Source of the DNA: Caryophanales bacterium
GTDB taxonomy: Bacteria > Bacillota > Bacilli > Exiguobacteriales > Exiguobacteriaceae
Assembly: GCA_902362975.1 (NCBI GenBank)
Contig: CABIYO010000002.1
Location: 1 to 64,000, forward strand
Length of the DNA: 64,000 nucleotides
Direction: 5' to 3'
The translations under genes and the position numbers were made by a program. Position 1 is the stretch's first letter, and each line of letters opens with the position of its first letter. Of this stretch, positions 17,025-26,442 are shown piece by piece. Under the pieces are notes generated by a model. The model saw only the letters and a program-made list of their open reading frames with translations. It did not search any database and had not been told where the DNA came from.

Positions 17025-17223
17025 AAGAACTCCTTACTTCGCCTTCTACATAATGACAAGACGTACATGATTGGCTAGCTTCTACTATGTATTTTACTAT
17101 ATCAAGTCGAGGATGGACACATCGAGAGGGGAGCATTTGTTTGCTCTTTTTGAATCATGTCTTGCCTCGTGGCTGTTTTCCGATATCATTAACAGAGAAG
17201 TACAACTGTGAAGGAGTGTCGCC

Positions 17224-18087
17224 ATGTCTTATCTTATCTTATTCGCCGCTGTCTTTTTCTTATCGACGAGTGTCCTCTTCGTCAAATGGACGTCAGCACC
17301 TGCCGAGACTGCCGCATTTTACCGAATGCTTTTCACGTGTCTCATGTTGCTACCGTTTGTCGATTTCAAATCACTGATCACCACGCGCCTTATGACACGT
17401 TATGCTCTACTCCTTAGCGGAACGTTACTGGCGTTTCACTTTTGGCTGTGGTTCTTGTCACTCGATTACACGACGGTCGCCAGCTCCACACTGTTTGTCA
17501 CATCGAGTCCAATTTTTGTGTTGATTGGGAATGCACTCATCTTTAAAAAGAATCCGACTCGAAAGGGACTGGCCTTCGCGCTCGTTGCTGTCCTCGGGGG
17601 CATGCTCGTCGCCGCGGGGGATATTCAACTCGGCCGTGAAGCCCTCTTCGGAGACCTACTCGCCTTGATTGCCGCCCTATTGATTGCAGGATATTGGCTC
17701 GTCGGACAGCATGTACGAGCCTCGATGAACACGAATACATATTCTTTTAGCGTGTATCTCGTTGCGACGGTTGTGCTTTGCTTCATGTTGCTCGCTCGTG
17801 GCACCACGTTCACTGCCTTTGAATCCATCAACTGGTGGTACTTCCTTGCGCTCGCTTTCTTCCCGACAATCCTCGGGCACAACCTGTTCAACTATGCGCT
17901 TGCCCGTGTCAGTGCGACCGTCGTCAGTATCACGATTCTTGGAGAAGCATTGTGGGGAATGCTGTTTGGATACGCCTTCTTCGGAGAGCGACTTGGACCG
18001 TTCCAATGGGTCGGTGCGGTTGTCCTCCTCGGCGGGATATACTTGTTCCTAAAAGAAGACGCCCGCTCGACACGAGCGGACGTTTGA
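17224..18087 (+). CDS. EamA/DMT-superfamily transporter
   Basis: 287 residues with about ten transmembrane helices in two EamA repeats (about 3-135 and 148-275). The first contains APAETAAFYRMLF and the second LGHNLFNYALARVSATVVS followed by GEALWGMLFGYAFFGE, the usual EamA features. Probably exports small metabolites such as amino acids; substrate unknown. AAGGAG precedes the ATG. The stop abuts the stop of the convergent MATE gene with no room for a terminator. Confidence 0.85.
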   Translation: MSYLILFAAVFFLSTSVLFVKWTSAPAETAAFYRMLFTCLMLLPFVDFKSLITTRLMTRYALLLSGTLLAFHFWLWFLSLDYTTVASSTLFVTSSPIFVLIGNALIFKKNPTRKGLAFALVAVLGGMLVAAGDIQLGREALFGDLLALIAALLIAGYWLVGQHVRASMNTNTYSFSVYLVATVVLCFMLLARGTTFTAFESINWWYFLALAFFPTILGHNLFNYALARVSATVVSITILGEALWGMLFGYAFFGERLGPFQWVGAVVLLGGIYLFLKEDARSTRADV

Positions 18088-19485
18088 TTATAAGTTTGTC
18101 GCTTTCGGATTTACATCATGTGCTTCTTTATCTTCTTCTGAAGGACGGAACAATAATTTACGGTCCCAGAATGCTAGAGCGACTGCCGTCAAAAATGTCA
18201 TCGCATCAGCGATGGGGAATGCCAACCAGACGCCGAACACCCCGAGGAACGATGGGAGAATGAAGACGAGCGGTATCGTGTAAAGCGTCTGACGTGACAG
18301 GGACAAGAACATGGCGACTCGCGCTTTCCCGAGGGACTGATAGATTCCATTGACGAGCATCTGCACACTCGGAAGGAAAGAAACGGCGAACAGAATGTGA
18401 ATCGCCGTCACACCTCCAGCAATGAGCGCCTCATCCGTCGAGAACCAGCCCATGAGCGTTTGCGGGAAAAGCTGTAGAATCAACCAAATGATGACAGCAA
18501 TCGCAATCCCGGCACGCATCGCCGTCCAAATGGTTTCACGCATTCGGTCGAATCGCTCTGCGCCGTAGTTATATCCTACGATTGGTTGCATCCCTTGGAC
18601 GATTCCCATGATCGGCATACCGACGAGCGCCATGAACTTGTTGATAATGGCGAAAATGGCCAATTCTTCGGTCCCGCCGTACGTACCGAGCATCACGTTT
18701 ACACCAACGAATAAAATGGATTGGGACACCATCATGATGAACGAAGACGAACCGATTGCCATGATTTCTTTCATCTCATCGAATCGAATCCGGAACTGAC
18801 GCCACTTGAAGCGCAGTTCCGTTTTTGGTTTTCGGGCGAAGAAGAATCGCAGCATCAATACGGAACCGATGACTTGGGCGAGTGCCGTCGAAGACGCTGC
18901 CCCATACATGCCCCAGTCGAACGTGAAGATGAAGAGCGGGGTCGTCACGAGGTTGACGAGGACGGTCGTCAGCATGACCTTCATTTGATAAGGTGCCTGC
19001 CCTTCAGCACGAACCATCGCACTCGAAGCGAGTGTGAACATGAAGAATGGTGAGCTGATCAATACAACTGATAAGTACTGTCGGCTGAGATCCATGATCT
19101 CGGTCGTCGCACCGAACACTTTTAAAATGTCATCTAACATAAAGAGAGCGGAACTGACCGCAAGTGCCGCAAACAGACCGACGAGGACAAGTACGTTCAA
19201 GAATGTAACGGCAGCACCGGCATCATCACCGCGTCCGAGCTTCCTCGAACTGATGGACGCTCCACCCAGTCCCACGGCACTTGACACAGCCATTAAAATC
19301 ATCTGAATCGGGAATGCGATCCCGATGGCCGCAACTGCCGACGCACCAATCCCCCGGGCGACAAAAATCGTATCAATGATATTATAGAGCGCCGTCACGA
19401 GCATCCCAATCATCGCCGGAAGCGATAACTTGAAGAGGAGTCTGCCGATGGGCTCAGTCCGTAATTGCTCCGTATTTTGGTTCAT
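18088..19485 (-). CDS. MATE-family multidrug/cation antiporter
   Basis: 465 residues, 12 predicted membrane helices in two MatE repeats. N-terminal pattern LFKLSLPAMIGMLVTALYN and IDTIFVARGIGASAVAAIG, and second-half FVGVNVMLGTYGG and GMQPIVGYNYGA are typical of the DinF/MepA-type branch. Uses a cation gradient to export drugs or metabolites. GGAGGG nine bases upstream supports the start. It is not visibly linked to a regulator here. Confidence 0.85.
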   Translation of the reverse strand: MNQNTEQLRTEPIGRLLFKLSLPAMIGMLVTALYNIIDTIFVARGIGASAVAAIGIAFPIQMILMAVSSAVGLGGASISSRKLGRGDDAGAAVTFLNVLVLVGLFAALAVSSALFMLDDILKVFGATTEIMDLSRQYLSVVLISSPFFMFTLASSAMVRAEGQAPYQMKVMLTTVLVNLVTTPLFIFTFDWGMYGAASSTALAQVIGSVLMLRFFFARKPKTELRFKWRQFRIRFDEMKEIMAIGSSSFIMMVSQSILFVGVNVMLGTYGGTEELAIFAIINKFMALVGMPIMGIVQGMQPIVGYNYGAERFDRMRETIWTAMRAGIAIAVIIWLILQLFPQTLMGWFSTDEALIAGGVTAIHILFAVSFLPSVQMLVNGIYQSLGKARVAMFLSLSRQTLYTIPLVFILPSFLGVFGVWLAFPIADAMTFLTAVALAFWDRKLLFRPSEEDKEAHDVNPKATNL

Positions 19486-19563
19486 TCTTCCATCCCTCCG
19501 TCTCTACTTCTTAGGGTAGCAGGATTGGACGGAACGGGCGACTATGTTGGCTCGGTGGATGTG

Positions 19564-20805
19564 TCAAACGAGCGTACGAGCACGCACGCCTTTTCGCTTA
19601 CGCATAATGTAATCGGTCGCGACCGGCCGATCCACTTTGACACGAATCGTCATCATCGCTTGGTTAGCAGACTCGAGGAGGTGACCGTCCACATCTTCCA
19701 TCGTCTCAATGACTTGTGAAAAACGAACAAATCCGGGTCCGAAAAATTCAACTTCTTCACCGATTGAAAAGTGATTCCGCTGCTCGAGCGTTGCCATACT
19801 CGTCACAGGGTCATAAGAGATGACACGAGCGGCAAACGCAAATTGCGGAATCGAACGAGGTTTCCCGAACAACTGCTCTTTCTCAGTCGGGATTCCGTAA
19901 TAGAACCCGGTCGCGAGTTCACGTTGGGCCGCTTTCCAAATTTCCTCTTCCCATGCCGGGTCGAAGACGAAATGCTCTGGGTCTTCACAGTACGCATCAA
20001 TCACTTGACGATAGACGTTACACACGGTCGCGACGTAATGAATCGATTTCATTCGTCCTTCAATCTTCAAACTATCCACTCCCGCCTCCACCAAGTCAGG
20101 AATGTGGCGGACCATTGATAAATCAACTGAACTCATCGAGAACGGCTCTTCGTCACGCGCTTCCATCTCTTCTGTCAAAAGATCTCCCTCTTCAAAGAAA
20201 CCATATTTCCAGCGACATGATTGGGCACATCCCCCACGGTTGGCATCCCGTAATGTCATGTGATTCGATAACGTGCATCGACCGGAATAGGAGATACACA
20301 TCGCCCCATGGACAAACGTCTCAATTTCGACATCGACTTCCTGTTTCATTTTGACGATTTCATCCATCGATACCTCACGTGCCAAGACGATTCGTTCGAG
20401 CCCTTCTTCCTTCCAGAAACGAAGCGTCTCATAGTTTGTCGCCGAAGCTTGGGTCGATAAATGAACGGGCAACCCATCTGCTTCCGTAAGACACGTTTCA
20501 ATCATTGCTGGATCCGAGACGATGACCGCGTCGATCCCAATATCTCGAAGTGTTCGGAAGAAGTCACCTGCCCCCTCGATATCGCCTTCATGCGTCACCA
20601 TGTTCGCAGCGACGTATACTTTCGCACCGTTTGCATGTGCGAAGGCTACCCCTTCACGCATCTCGTCATAACTGAAATTACCGGCACGTGAACGTAACCC
20701 GAATTGCTGTCCGCCGATATAGACCGCATCGGCACCATAATGGATGGCCATCTTTAATTTTTCTAAGTTTCCTGCTGGCGCTAATAATTCTGGACGTCGT
20801 TTCAT
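19564..20805 (-). CDS. trhP2: U32-family tRNA 5-hydroxyuridine synthesis protein TrhP2 (YrrO-like)
   Basis: 413 residues. A TIM-barrel U32 domain starts ELLAPAGNLEKLKMAIHYGADAVYIGG. The family signature ETFVHGAMCISYSGRCTLSNH is near 165-185, then GGCAQSCRW supplies further cysteines of a presumed iron-sulfur site. A C-terminal beta domain (about 330-410) completes it. In B. subtilis TrhP1 and TrhP2 act together in prephenate-dependent hydroxylation of wobble U34 in tRNA. The two genes lie nine bases apart here, as yrrN-yrrO do. Confidence 0.85.
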   Translation of the reverse strand: MKRRPELLAPAGNLEKLKMAIHYGADAVYIGGQQFGLRSRAGNFSYDEMREGVAFAHANGAKVYVAANMVTHEGDIEGAGDFFRTLRDIGIDAVIVSDPAMIETCLTEADGLPVHLSTQASATNYETLRFWKEEGLERIVLAREVSMDEIVKMKQEVDVEIETFVHGAMCISYSGRCTLSNHMTLRDANRGGCAQSCRWKYGFFEEGDLLTEEMEARDEEPFSMSSVDLSMVRHIPDLVEAGVDSLKIEGRMKSIHYVATVCNVYRQVIDAYCEDPEHFVFDPAWEEEIWKAAQRELATGFYYGIPTEKEQLFGKPRSIPQFAFAARVISYDPVTSMATLEQRNHFSIGEEVEFFGPGFVRFSQVIETMEDVDGHLLESANQAMMTIRVKVDRPVATDYIMRKRKGVRARTLV

Positions 20806-20814
20806 CTTGATCCC

Positions 20815-21717
20815 TCACTTAATCTCTTCTGGCTTGCGTAACCATAATCCCGTACCGAGACGGAACGCTTCCGGTTGTAGCTCATGAAGACGTTGTTCCA
20901 TCTCCATGCGATCAAATCGACCGTTCAACAAATTCGTCCGGGCATAAGTAAACAACTGAACGATTTCAACAAACTGGGCCCCGGCGTGCCATCCATCTAG
21001 CTTCCACGTGTGAAGTCCATTTTTGACTAACGTCGGAAGTTGTCCCATGAGCGTCAAATCCTCAGAGAAAATATGGGTGCCGTTCTCGTCCTCATAGATG
21101 GGATAACGACTCGTCGTATCTGCCGGTTCGCTTATATAAAATTCGCGTTGTTTTGCTTCTTCAACCGGTCTTCCGAGTTCGTTAAAGTAATTCGTCACGA
21201 GTGGGCGTTTAGAGTGATGGATGCATGTCGGACCATACACTTGTACTTCAACAGGAAGTCCGATTTGTTGTTGGATCAAAACGAGTTCTTCGATGGTCAC
21301 TTCGCGCGCGACGACCGCTCCAATCGCTTCGCGTTTCCCCCAAAATTGAATCTGTTTGGCGGACGTGACGAGCGTTTGGGCATCATACCAATACGGAATC
21401 TTTGCCTGTCGGATCAAGCGAATGGCACCAGGGTCTCCGGCGGTGACATCATCGACTCCAATCGTTTTCAGCGTTTGCAAATAATCCGTCAACTCTTCAA
21501 TGTGGTCATTGTGCATCAGGTTGTTGACGGCTACTGTCACTTCTTTCCCATACCGATGGGCAAGTTGTGTGACTTCCCTCACAGCATCGATTGTCCAGTT
21601 ACCTTTTTGTCTCAACCCAAACCTTGAATTTCCGATATACAGTCGGTCTGCACCGGCTTTGATTAACGCTTCTGCCTGATCGACGCTCTGCGCCGTAGTG
21701 ACGATTTGAATCATCAT
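20815..21717 (-). CDS. trhP1: U32-family tRNA 5-hydroxyuridine synthesis protein TrhP1 (YrrN-like)
   Basis: 300 residues, a shorter U32 paralogue lacking the C-terminal domain. GADRLYIGNSRFGLRQKGNW near the N-terminus and VEVQVYGPTCIHHSKRPLV in the signature position; the second signature Cys is absent, so it keeps fewer iron-sulfur ligands than TrhP2 and is probably the non-catalytic partner (inference). Upstream of and co-oriented with trhP2. GGGAG precedes the start; a second ATG follows immediately. Confidence 0.8.
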   Translation of the reverse strand: MMIQIVTTAQSVDQAEALIKAGADRLYIGNSRFGLRQKGNWTIDAVREVTQLAHRYGKEVTVAVNNLMHNDHIEELTDYLQTLKTIGVDDVTAGDPGAIRLIRQAKIPYWYDAQTLVTSAKQIQFWGKREAIGAVVAREVTIEELVLIQQQIGLPVEVQVYGPTCIHHSKRPLVTNYFNELGRPVEEAKQREFYISEPADTTSRYPIYEDENGTHIFSEDLTLMGQLPTLVKNGLHTWKLDGWHAGAQFVEIVQLFTYARTNLLNGRFDRMEMEQRLHELQPEAFRLGTGLWLRKPEEIK

Positions 21718-21862
21718 ATTTATTCTACTCCCTACTTTGTGAGTCTAATCACATTTTCTTGCTATACTTTAGCATATGTTTCAATGTGTGAACGAAGCAG
21801 GATTTTAACAACTCGTGAAGAATTCAGTAACAATGTATGACTTTTCATCAAAGGAGTGGATC

Positions 21863-22657
21863 ATGTTGTCAAAGACAGCTTTAATCACCGGCGCCTCGAT
21901 GGGCATCGGTCTAGACTTGGCCGTACTCGCCGCTCGCGACGGCTATGACTGTATTTTAGTATCTCGGAACGAATCACGACTGCATGAACTAAAAAAAGTA
22001 CTTGAGACGCGTTATCGCATCAACGTCCATATCTTTGCACTAGATTTAGCAAAACATGACGCAGCAGTCCGATTGACGACGATGATCGCCGAAGCCGGCC
22101 TCACTGTCGACTTTTTAATCAACAATGCCGGGTTCGGCACGTCCGGCGCATTCGCCGACCTCGATGCCGAGACGGAGGCCGACGAGGTCCGATTAAATGT
22201 CAATACGTTGACCGAACTGACGAAAGCCTATTTGCCTGGCATGCTCGAACGTGCCCACGGATATGTGTTGAACGTCGCCTCCGTCGCTGCGTTCCAACCT
22301 GGTCCATATATGGCCGTCTACTCTGCGACGAAAGCCTATGTCCTTTCATTCACTGAAGCGATTCATGCCGAAGTGAAAGGTAGCGGTGTGCATGTGAGTG
22401 TGCTATGCCCTGGCCCGACGGATACAAATTTCTTTAACCGTGCCGGGAGTGAATTCTCATTCTCGAAAATGCCATCTCATCTCGTCGCCTTCTTCGGATA
22501 CAAAGGGGTGATGAATAATAAGCGTGTGATCATCCCTGGACTCTCGAATCAGCTGTTGGTCGGGGTCGCCAAATTGATGCCGAGAGCTCTCAGTTTAGAA
22601 CTATTACGCCGCGTCCAGAATCCAGCTGATGGAACACCTGCTGAATCGACCACATGA
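21863..22657 (+). CDS. Short-chain dehydrogenase/reductase
   Basis: 264 residues: TGASMGIG at the N-terminus, NNAGFG (about 88-93), NVASVAA with catalytic Ser, YSATKAYV with Tyr and Lys, and LCPGPTDTNFF. Residues after 200 are hydrophobic (LVAFFGYKG, LLVGVAKLMPRAL), as in YqjQ/DltE-type SDRs that act on lipids. Start 21863 follows AAAGGAG; the upstream frame to 21815 has no good site. Divergent from trhP1. Confidence 0.82.
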   Translation: MLSKTALITGASMGIGLDLAVLAARDGYDCILVSRNESRLHELKKVLETRYRINVHIFALDLAKHDAAVRLTTMIAEAGLTVDFLINNAGFGTSGAFADLDAETEADEVRLNVNTLTELTKAYLPGMLERAHGYVLNVASVAAFQPGPYMAVYSATKAYVLSFTEAIHAEVKGSGVHVSVLCPGPTDTNFFNRAGSEFSFSKMPSHLVAFFGYKGVMNNKRVIIPGLSNQLLVGVAKLMPRALSLELLRRVQNPADGTPAESTT

Positions 22658-22690
22658 AAAGGAGCGACCGCATCGAGTCGCTCCTTTTAT
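22657..22690. terminator. Bidirectional terminator after the SDR gene
   Basis: AAAAGGAGCGAC (22657-22668) pairs with GTCGCTCCTTTT (22677-22688). The convergent gene ends within it. Confidence 0.85.
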
Positions 22691-23019
22691 GATTCAGAGT
22701 GTAAGCGAGAGACGTTCACAAGCCGATATAGAAACATACCTGCCGGAATCATGGTCATCAGCGCTGTGGCGATGACGACTCCACACGCCATGATGGCACC
22801 GAGCGTCAGGTCTCCCGATGTGAGCTGATCCATGATACCCAATTGTTCTACTGAAAGCACAATCATAAGCGCTGGCCACACGCTCGCCGCAAAGATACTG
22901 ATTATAGCAAAACGGGCTCTCGTGTAACGTTTTGCCAATAGAATCAGATTTAACAAGATAAACAATAAACCTACGAGTAAAAACATGCCGACTTCAGTGA
23001 GATTGATATATGCACCCAT
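22687..23019 (-). CDS. Small membrane protein of unknown function
   Basis: 110 residues, three hydrophobic helices (about 10-28, 38-55 and 73-100) separated by short basic or polar loops (AKRYTRARFA). No motif recognised. It lies 41 bases downstream of the ECF S-component gene on the same strand, with a terminator just after it, so it may be the last gene of that operon. Confidence 0.6.
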   Translation of the reverse strand: MGAYINLTEVGMFLLVGLLFILLNLILLAKRYTRARFAIISIFAASVWPALMIVLSVEQLGIMDQLTSGDLTLGAIMACGVVIATALMTMIPAGMFLYRLVNVSRLHSES

Positions 23020-23060
23020 CCGTCGTTCACCTCACTCAAAATGATATGACTATTGTATAT

Positions 23061-23606
23061 TTACCCGAATTGATGAATGAATATGCGTTCAAACAAGGGA
23101 CGGATTAAAATGAGGAAGACGACGTTCGATAGCCCGTGTGCCAAGTCGAACGGGATGCTGAGTAGAAGCAGCTTCCAAAAGTCAGCTCCAATCACTTCTA
23201 TAAACGCCAGATTTGTCGTCCATCCATAGAAAAATCCAGAGAAAAAACCGAGGGTAAGGAAAAGGATACTCGACTTCATCCATATCGGTCGAAAACTGCT
23301 CACGAGCGTCACGACAAGGAGCCACCCCAAAAATTGATAGAAGACGAACGGTCCGATCCCGAGCAACAGACCCGACAAGACGGGTACGAAGAGTGCCAAG
23401 ACCGCTGCAGCATTCAACCCAATGCATAATGCGGTCAACATCAAAATGGCTGTCGTCGGCTGTACGTTCGGAATCGTCATAAAGAGCCAACGCCCGATGA
23501 CTGCGAGTGCCAAGAGCTGCACGAGCGGTTGAATCGGGAGGTCGGATTTCTCAAATCGATACAGCACCAGGATGGCAATCAGAATGGCGAGGGCGTATGT
23601 GACCAT
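23061..23606 (-). CDS. ECF transporter S component (substrate-binding membrane subunit)
   Basis: 181 residues with six predicted membrane helices and no ATPase motif, the build of ECF S components. Starts inside the end of the ATPase gene (28-base overlap). Its partners are the ATPase, the T protein and a DUF4430 lipoprotein. In other Gram-positives this combination is linked to vitamin B12/cobamide uptake, which is my best guess. No cobalamin riboswitch is visible upstream, so substrate stays open. Confidence 0.68.
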   Translation of the reverse strand: MVTYALAILIAILVLYRFEKSDLPIQPLVQLLALAVIGRWLFMTIPNVQPTTAILMLTALCIGLNAAAVLALFVPVLSGLLLGIGPFVFYQFLGWLLVVTLVSSFRPIWMKSSILFLTLGFFSGFFYGWTTNLAFIEVIGADFWKLLLLSIPFDLAHGLSNVVFLILIRPLFERIFIHQFG

Positions 23607-24535
23607 AGCGTACTCCGTTCTTGGAAGATTGAGCGTTCACCTTGAAAGACCACGCGACCACTTGCAAGGTAAATCACGTCCGTCGCTTGATCGACTAGCG
23701 CCAAATCATGGGTCGCACAAAGCACACGTGCTGATTCTGACTTTTTCAAGACTGCTTCAAGGAACGCCGTTCGCTCCCCATTCGTTAAATCCACCGTCGG
23801 TTCATCGAGCAAAAGGACGCTTGCCGGGTCGTTCAAGACGGCTTGTAGTTGAGCGATCCTCCGATTCGATTCGTTCGGAAACGGACCGTATTCCGTTTCG
23901 GCAGGAAGATAGGCAGCTCGCTCCCCCCGCTTCACCCGTCCACGAAGAGGGCGTCTGCTTCTTGCTAAAAGTTCGAGCAAGGTCGATTTTCCACTTCCGT
24001 TCGTCCCGATACAGACAGTGAGACCCGGTTCAGTCATTTGGACGGTCACTTCTTCAATGGCATAAGTCGCCTGAAGCGGATGTCGATAGGATACATCGGT
24101 CGCATCAATCCTCGGTATCGTCTCCGATTGTCGGAAAGTGATTTGTGTGTCTTCAGACGACTCTTGCGCCCGTTCCGTATAACCGATTTGAACACCGAGA
24201 TCGGTTATACGACGGAATAGCATCTCTAGATGTTCTCGACGGAATTGATCGAGGTGGCGAAACGGTTCGATGAGCACAAGTGATTCGGGTTGATTTAACA
24301 GTGCATGAGCGACTTGTACGATCTGTTGTTCTCCGCTTGAACAGGCGTCAAATGCTTTTGGATATAGTCCATCGATTTGTAAGAGTGAGGCAAGTTCCGC
24401 TCCCCGAAGCGGATCAACACCAGATAATAAATGACCAACTTTTCCTGAGAATGGTTGATTCATTCTGATGACTTGAGGACGGTACCTTTCGATATATGCC
24501 TCGAACGAACCGTCAACGGTAGAAAGCCATTGCAT
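23579..24535 (-). CDS. ECF transporter ATPase, fused and asymmetrically degenerate
   Basis: 318 residues, much shorter than the about 550 expected for two fused ABC domains. The N-half (about 1-130) has a Q-loop-like RMNQP, a signature-like CSSGEQQIVQVAHALL and a degenerate Walker B (LVLIEP), but no Walker A. The C-half (about 140-318) has Walker A (GTNGSGKST), Walker B (VLLLDEPTVDLT) and the H-loop (CATHD), but its helical subdomain is shrunk and no LSGGQ is seen (FPNESN instead). The halves complement each other to give one composite ATP site. GGAGG eight bases before ATG 24535 fixes the start. Overlaps ecfT by 23 bases. Confidence 0.75.
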   Translation of the reverse strand: MQWLSTVDGSFEAYIERYRPQVIRMNQPFSGKVGHLLSGVDPLRGAELASLLQIDGLYPKAFDACSSGEQQIVQVAHALLNQPESLVLIEPFRHLDQFRREHLEMLFRRITDLGVQIGYTERAQESSEDTQITFRQSETIPRIDATDVSYRHPLQATYAIEEVTVQMTEPGLTVCIGTNGSGKSTLLELLARSRRPLRGRVKRGERAAYLPAETEYGPFPNESNRRIAQLQAVLNDPASVLLLDEPTVDLTNGERTAFLEAVLKKSESARVLCATHDLALVDQATDVIYLASGRVVFQGERSIFQERSTLWSHTPSPF

Positions 24536-25172
24536 CACGAACACCTCCTTTTGTGATGTATGGATAGACGAGCCATGGAATGATGGTCCATTCGATTGAT
24601 ACATAACCAATCAAGCCAATCGCAAGGAGTTGTAGAACATCCTCGACTCGGAAGCGACGCATCGGCTCGACTGCAAATCTTGGCTCATGCCTTTGGCTCT
24701 CAATGCCATTCTCGATCGCTTCTTGCCAGGCTCCTTTCGGGTGACTTCTGAGCGACTGACGTACCGCCCGTTCCATCGAAGGAATAAGTGCCCACGCCCC
24801 GTACAAGAGGGAAGTTGAACGAGGCCATTTGGAGAGGAGTGGCAGCAATCGTTCCAATCGAACAATACGAGAAATCCACAGCATGCCAAGTAAGAAAGTA
24901 GCCAACCTTAACAGCTGACGCCATATGTAAGATAGCGATAACTCCCACCCGAACAATGCAGGGAAGACCGAGACGACAGCAAACGCAATCAATACGATGA
25001 GCATCGTCCACGGAAACCGTCGTTCAAGCATGAGCAATAGGACAAGACCGATGACCAATACCGTGACATCTTGGATATACGTCAGGATGAATAGATGGCT
25101 GAATAGAAAGAAAAGGAGCGTGACAGGATGTCGCCGCTCCCAATCTGCCTCATTCGAAGAAAGCAATCGCAT
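24513..25172 (-). CDS. ECF transporter T component (energy-coupling membrane protein)
   Basis: 219 residues. Four or so N-terminal hydrophobic segments (VTLLFFLFSHLFILTYI; VTVLVIGLVLLLML; MLIVLIAFAVVSVFPALF; RLATFLLGMLWI) are followed by a cytoplasmic coupling region with ERAVRQSLRSHPKG, the Ala-Arg-type coupling helix of EcfT. The start is uncertain: ATG 25172 is preferred over TTG 25181, neither with a good ribosome site. It overlaps the lipoprotein gene by 23 bases, consistent with translational coupling. Confidence 0.68.
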   Translation of the reverse strand: MRLLSSNEADWERRHPVTLLFFLFSHLFILTYIQDVTVLVIGLVLLLMLERRFPWTMLIVLIAFAVVSVFPALFGWELSLSYIWRQLLRLATFLLGMLWISRIVRLERLLPLLSKWPRSTSLLYGAWALIPSMERAVRQSLRSHPKGAWQEAIENGIESQRHEPRFAVEPMRRFRVEDVLQLLAIGLIGYVSIEWTIIPWLVYPYITKGGVRDAMAFYR

Positions 25173-25560
25173 CTTCTTCAAACCGCCACTGAATGACGTC
25201 CGTCGATTCTACTTCTTTAGCACCGGCCCCTTCATCTCCGGGCGCACCGTTATAAGCAAATACCCAGCCTGACGATTGTCCTTCTGATTTTTCTTCGATG
25301 CCTTCGATTGCCGTCACGTACGACATGTCTCCGCTTCCTGTCACTTCGAGGTCAAGCCCTGTCGCTTTCAATGCGTCGAGCACGGTCGCATTCTCTTCCA
25401 AACAGACGCTCTTCTCTTGATAGAGCGTCTCCTCCGTCGCCGCATTGTATACGGAAATGGTCGGACTTACATCGCACGCCTCTTGTTGGGCTTCTTCACC
25501 GCCACATCCGACAAGAAGTGCGGTCGTTAATAGGGAAATACTCAAATACGGTTTGATCAT
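25150..25560 (-). CDS. DUF4430-domain lipoprotein of the ECF operon
   Basis: 136 residues. Lipoprotein signal with lipobox LLVGCG (Cys at about 19). The mature part holds a DUF4430/transcobalamin-like domain: ENATVLDALKATGLDLEV, then SSGWVFAYNGAP and ESTDVIQWRFEE. Such surface lipoproteins accompany vitamin importers and are proposed to deliver cobamides. Starts in ATGA overlap with the gene before it. Confidence 0.78.
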   Translation of the reverse strand: MIKPYLSISLLTTALLVGCGGEEAQQEACDVSPTISVYNAATEETLYQEKSVCLEENATVLDALKATGLDLEVTGSGDMSYVTAIEGIEEKSEGQSSGWVFAYNGAPGDEGAGAKEVESTDVIQWRFEEDAIAFFE

Positions 25561-26441
25561 TCTGTCAAATCCTCTCGTTGATGTATCGAATAATTATATA
25601 GTATCGCAAAACGTTCGCCTGAACTTCGTCCTTCCCGTGTCAGTCCGACGAGTTGGATGCTGTTTGCGAGGACTGGTTCGCGCTGGAGCCAGAATTTGAC
25701 CAGTTCATTGTCCCGATTGATCATGAGCATCGATTCGTTTTCAAACGTGTACATGTCATACAGCCCGTCATAGGAAAGTTCTAACACTGGGGCAGAAACG
25801 ACGTCAGTATACTCATCCCATGAAGGACCTCGTAACGTCGACAGCATGTGGTCAAATTCGACGAGCTTTTCAAAAAAGGCCTGTCCAGATTCTTTACGCA
25901 GTTCATCGACTTGTTCATACGACAGTTGTCCTGAGCCATATGTCACACGAATCTGTTGGAACGACTCGGCTCGCTCCACTATGAGTAAATACTCAATGGA
26001 TTGAACGTTCCCTTCCCGGTCAATCTGTAATTTCCCGCGATCTAATTTAATCGATTCACTATTGATTCGTTGTAACAATTTTTCGGTCATGTCATCAAAC
26101 GATTCATCCGTGACCGAGACGGCACCGATTTGTTGCGACTCGGAACGAAAGCCGGATTGGTCGAACAACGGGACAAAAAGCAAGACGAGAAAAAAGAAGA
26201 ACCCTAACAGTGCCCCATACCATTTATACCGGCTGTTCTGTTTCGGAAAGAACAAAAATGACAACAGAAAGCCAATCGGAATGTGAAACCCGCCGATAGG
26301 AAAAGACACGATTCCAAGTAGGGAATAAAATAAGAACTTTGGAAAGAAGTTCGCTTCCGGATCTTTCAATTGATTTAATCGAATCCCTAACAGAACGCTA
26401 ATTACTAAAAAGGCTGCCCATACATAGAGTTGAATGGTCAC
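25557..26441 (-). CDS. Membrane-anchored protein of unknown function
   Basis: 294 residues. Three N-terminal hydrophobic segments (about 4-18, 33-66, 75-93) are followed by an extracellular or cytoplasmic domain of about 190 residues (ESQQIGAVSVTDESFDDMTEK to the end) with no motif I recognise. It sits between rnz and the DUF4430 lipoprotein with 1-4 base spacing or overlap, so it is co-transcribed with the ECF genes. GTG start after GGGGGATTGAT. Confidence 0.7.
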   Translation of the reverse strand: MTIQLYVWAAFLVISVLLGIRLNQLKDPEANFFPKFLFYSLLGIVSFPIGGFHIPIGFLLSFLFFPKQNSRYKWYGALLGFFFFLVLLFVPLFDQSGFRSESQQIGAVSVTDESFDDMTEKLLQRINSESIKLDRGKLQIDREGNVQSIEYLLIVERAESFQQIRVTYGSGQLSYEQVDELRKESGQAFFEKLVEFDHMLSTLRGPSWDEYTDVVSAPVLELSYDGLYDMYTFENESMLMINRDNELVKFWLQREPVLANSIQLVGLTREGRSSGERFAILYNYSIHQREDLTE

Positions 26442-26442
26442 A

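Noticed and set aside
19953-20354. 133-residue plus-strand open frame
   Set aside because: Antisense shadow of trhP2; no ribosome site or family features.
21040-21627. 195-residue plus-strand open frame
   Set aside because: Antisense shadow of trhP1 with odd composition.
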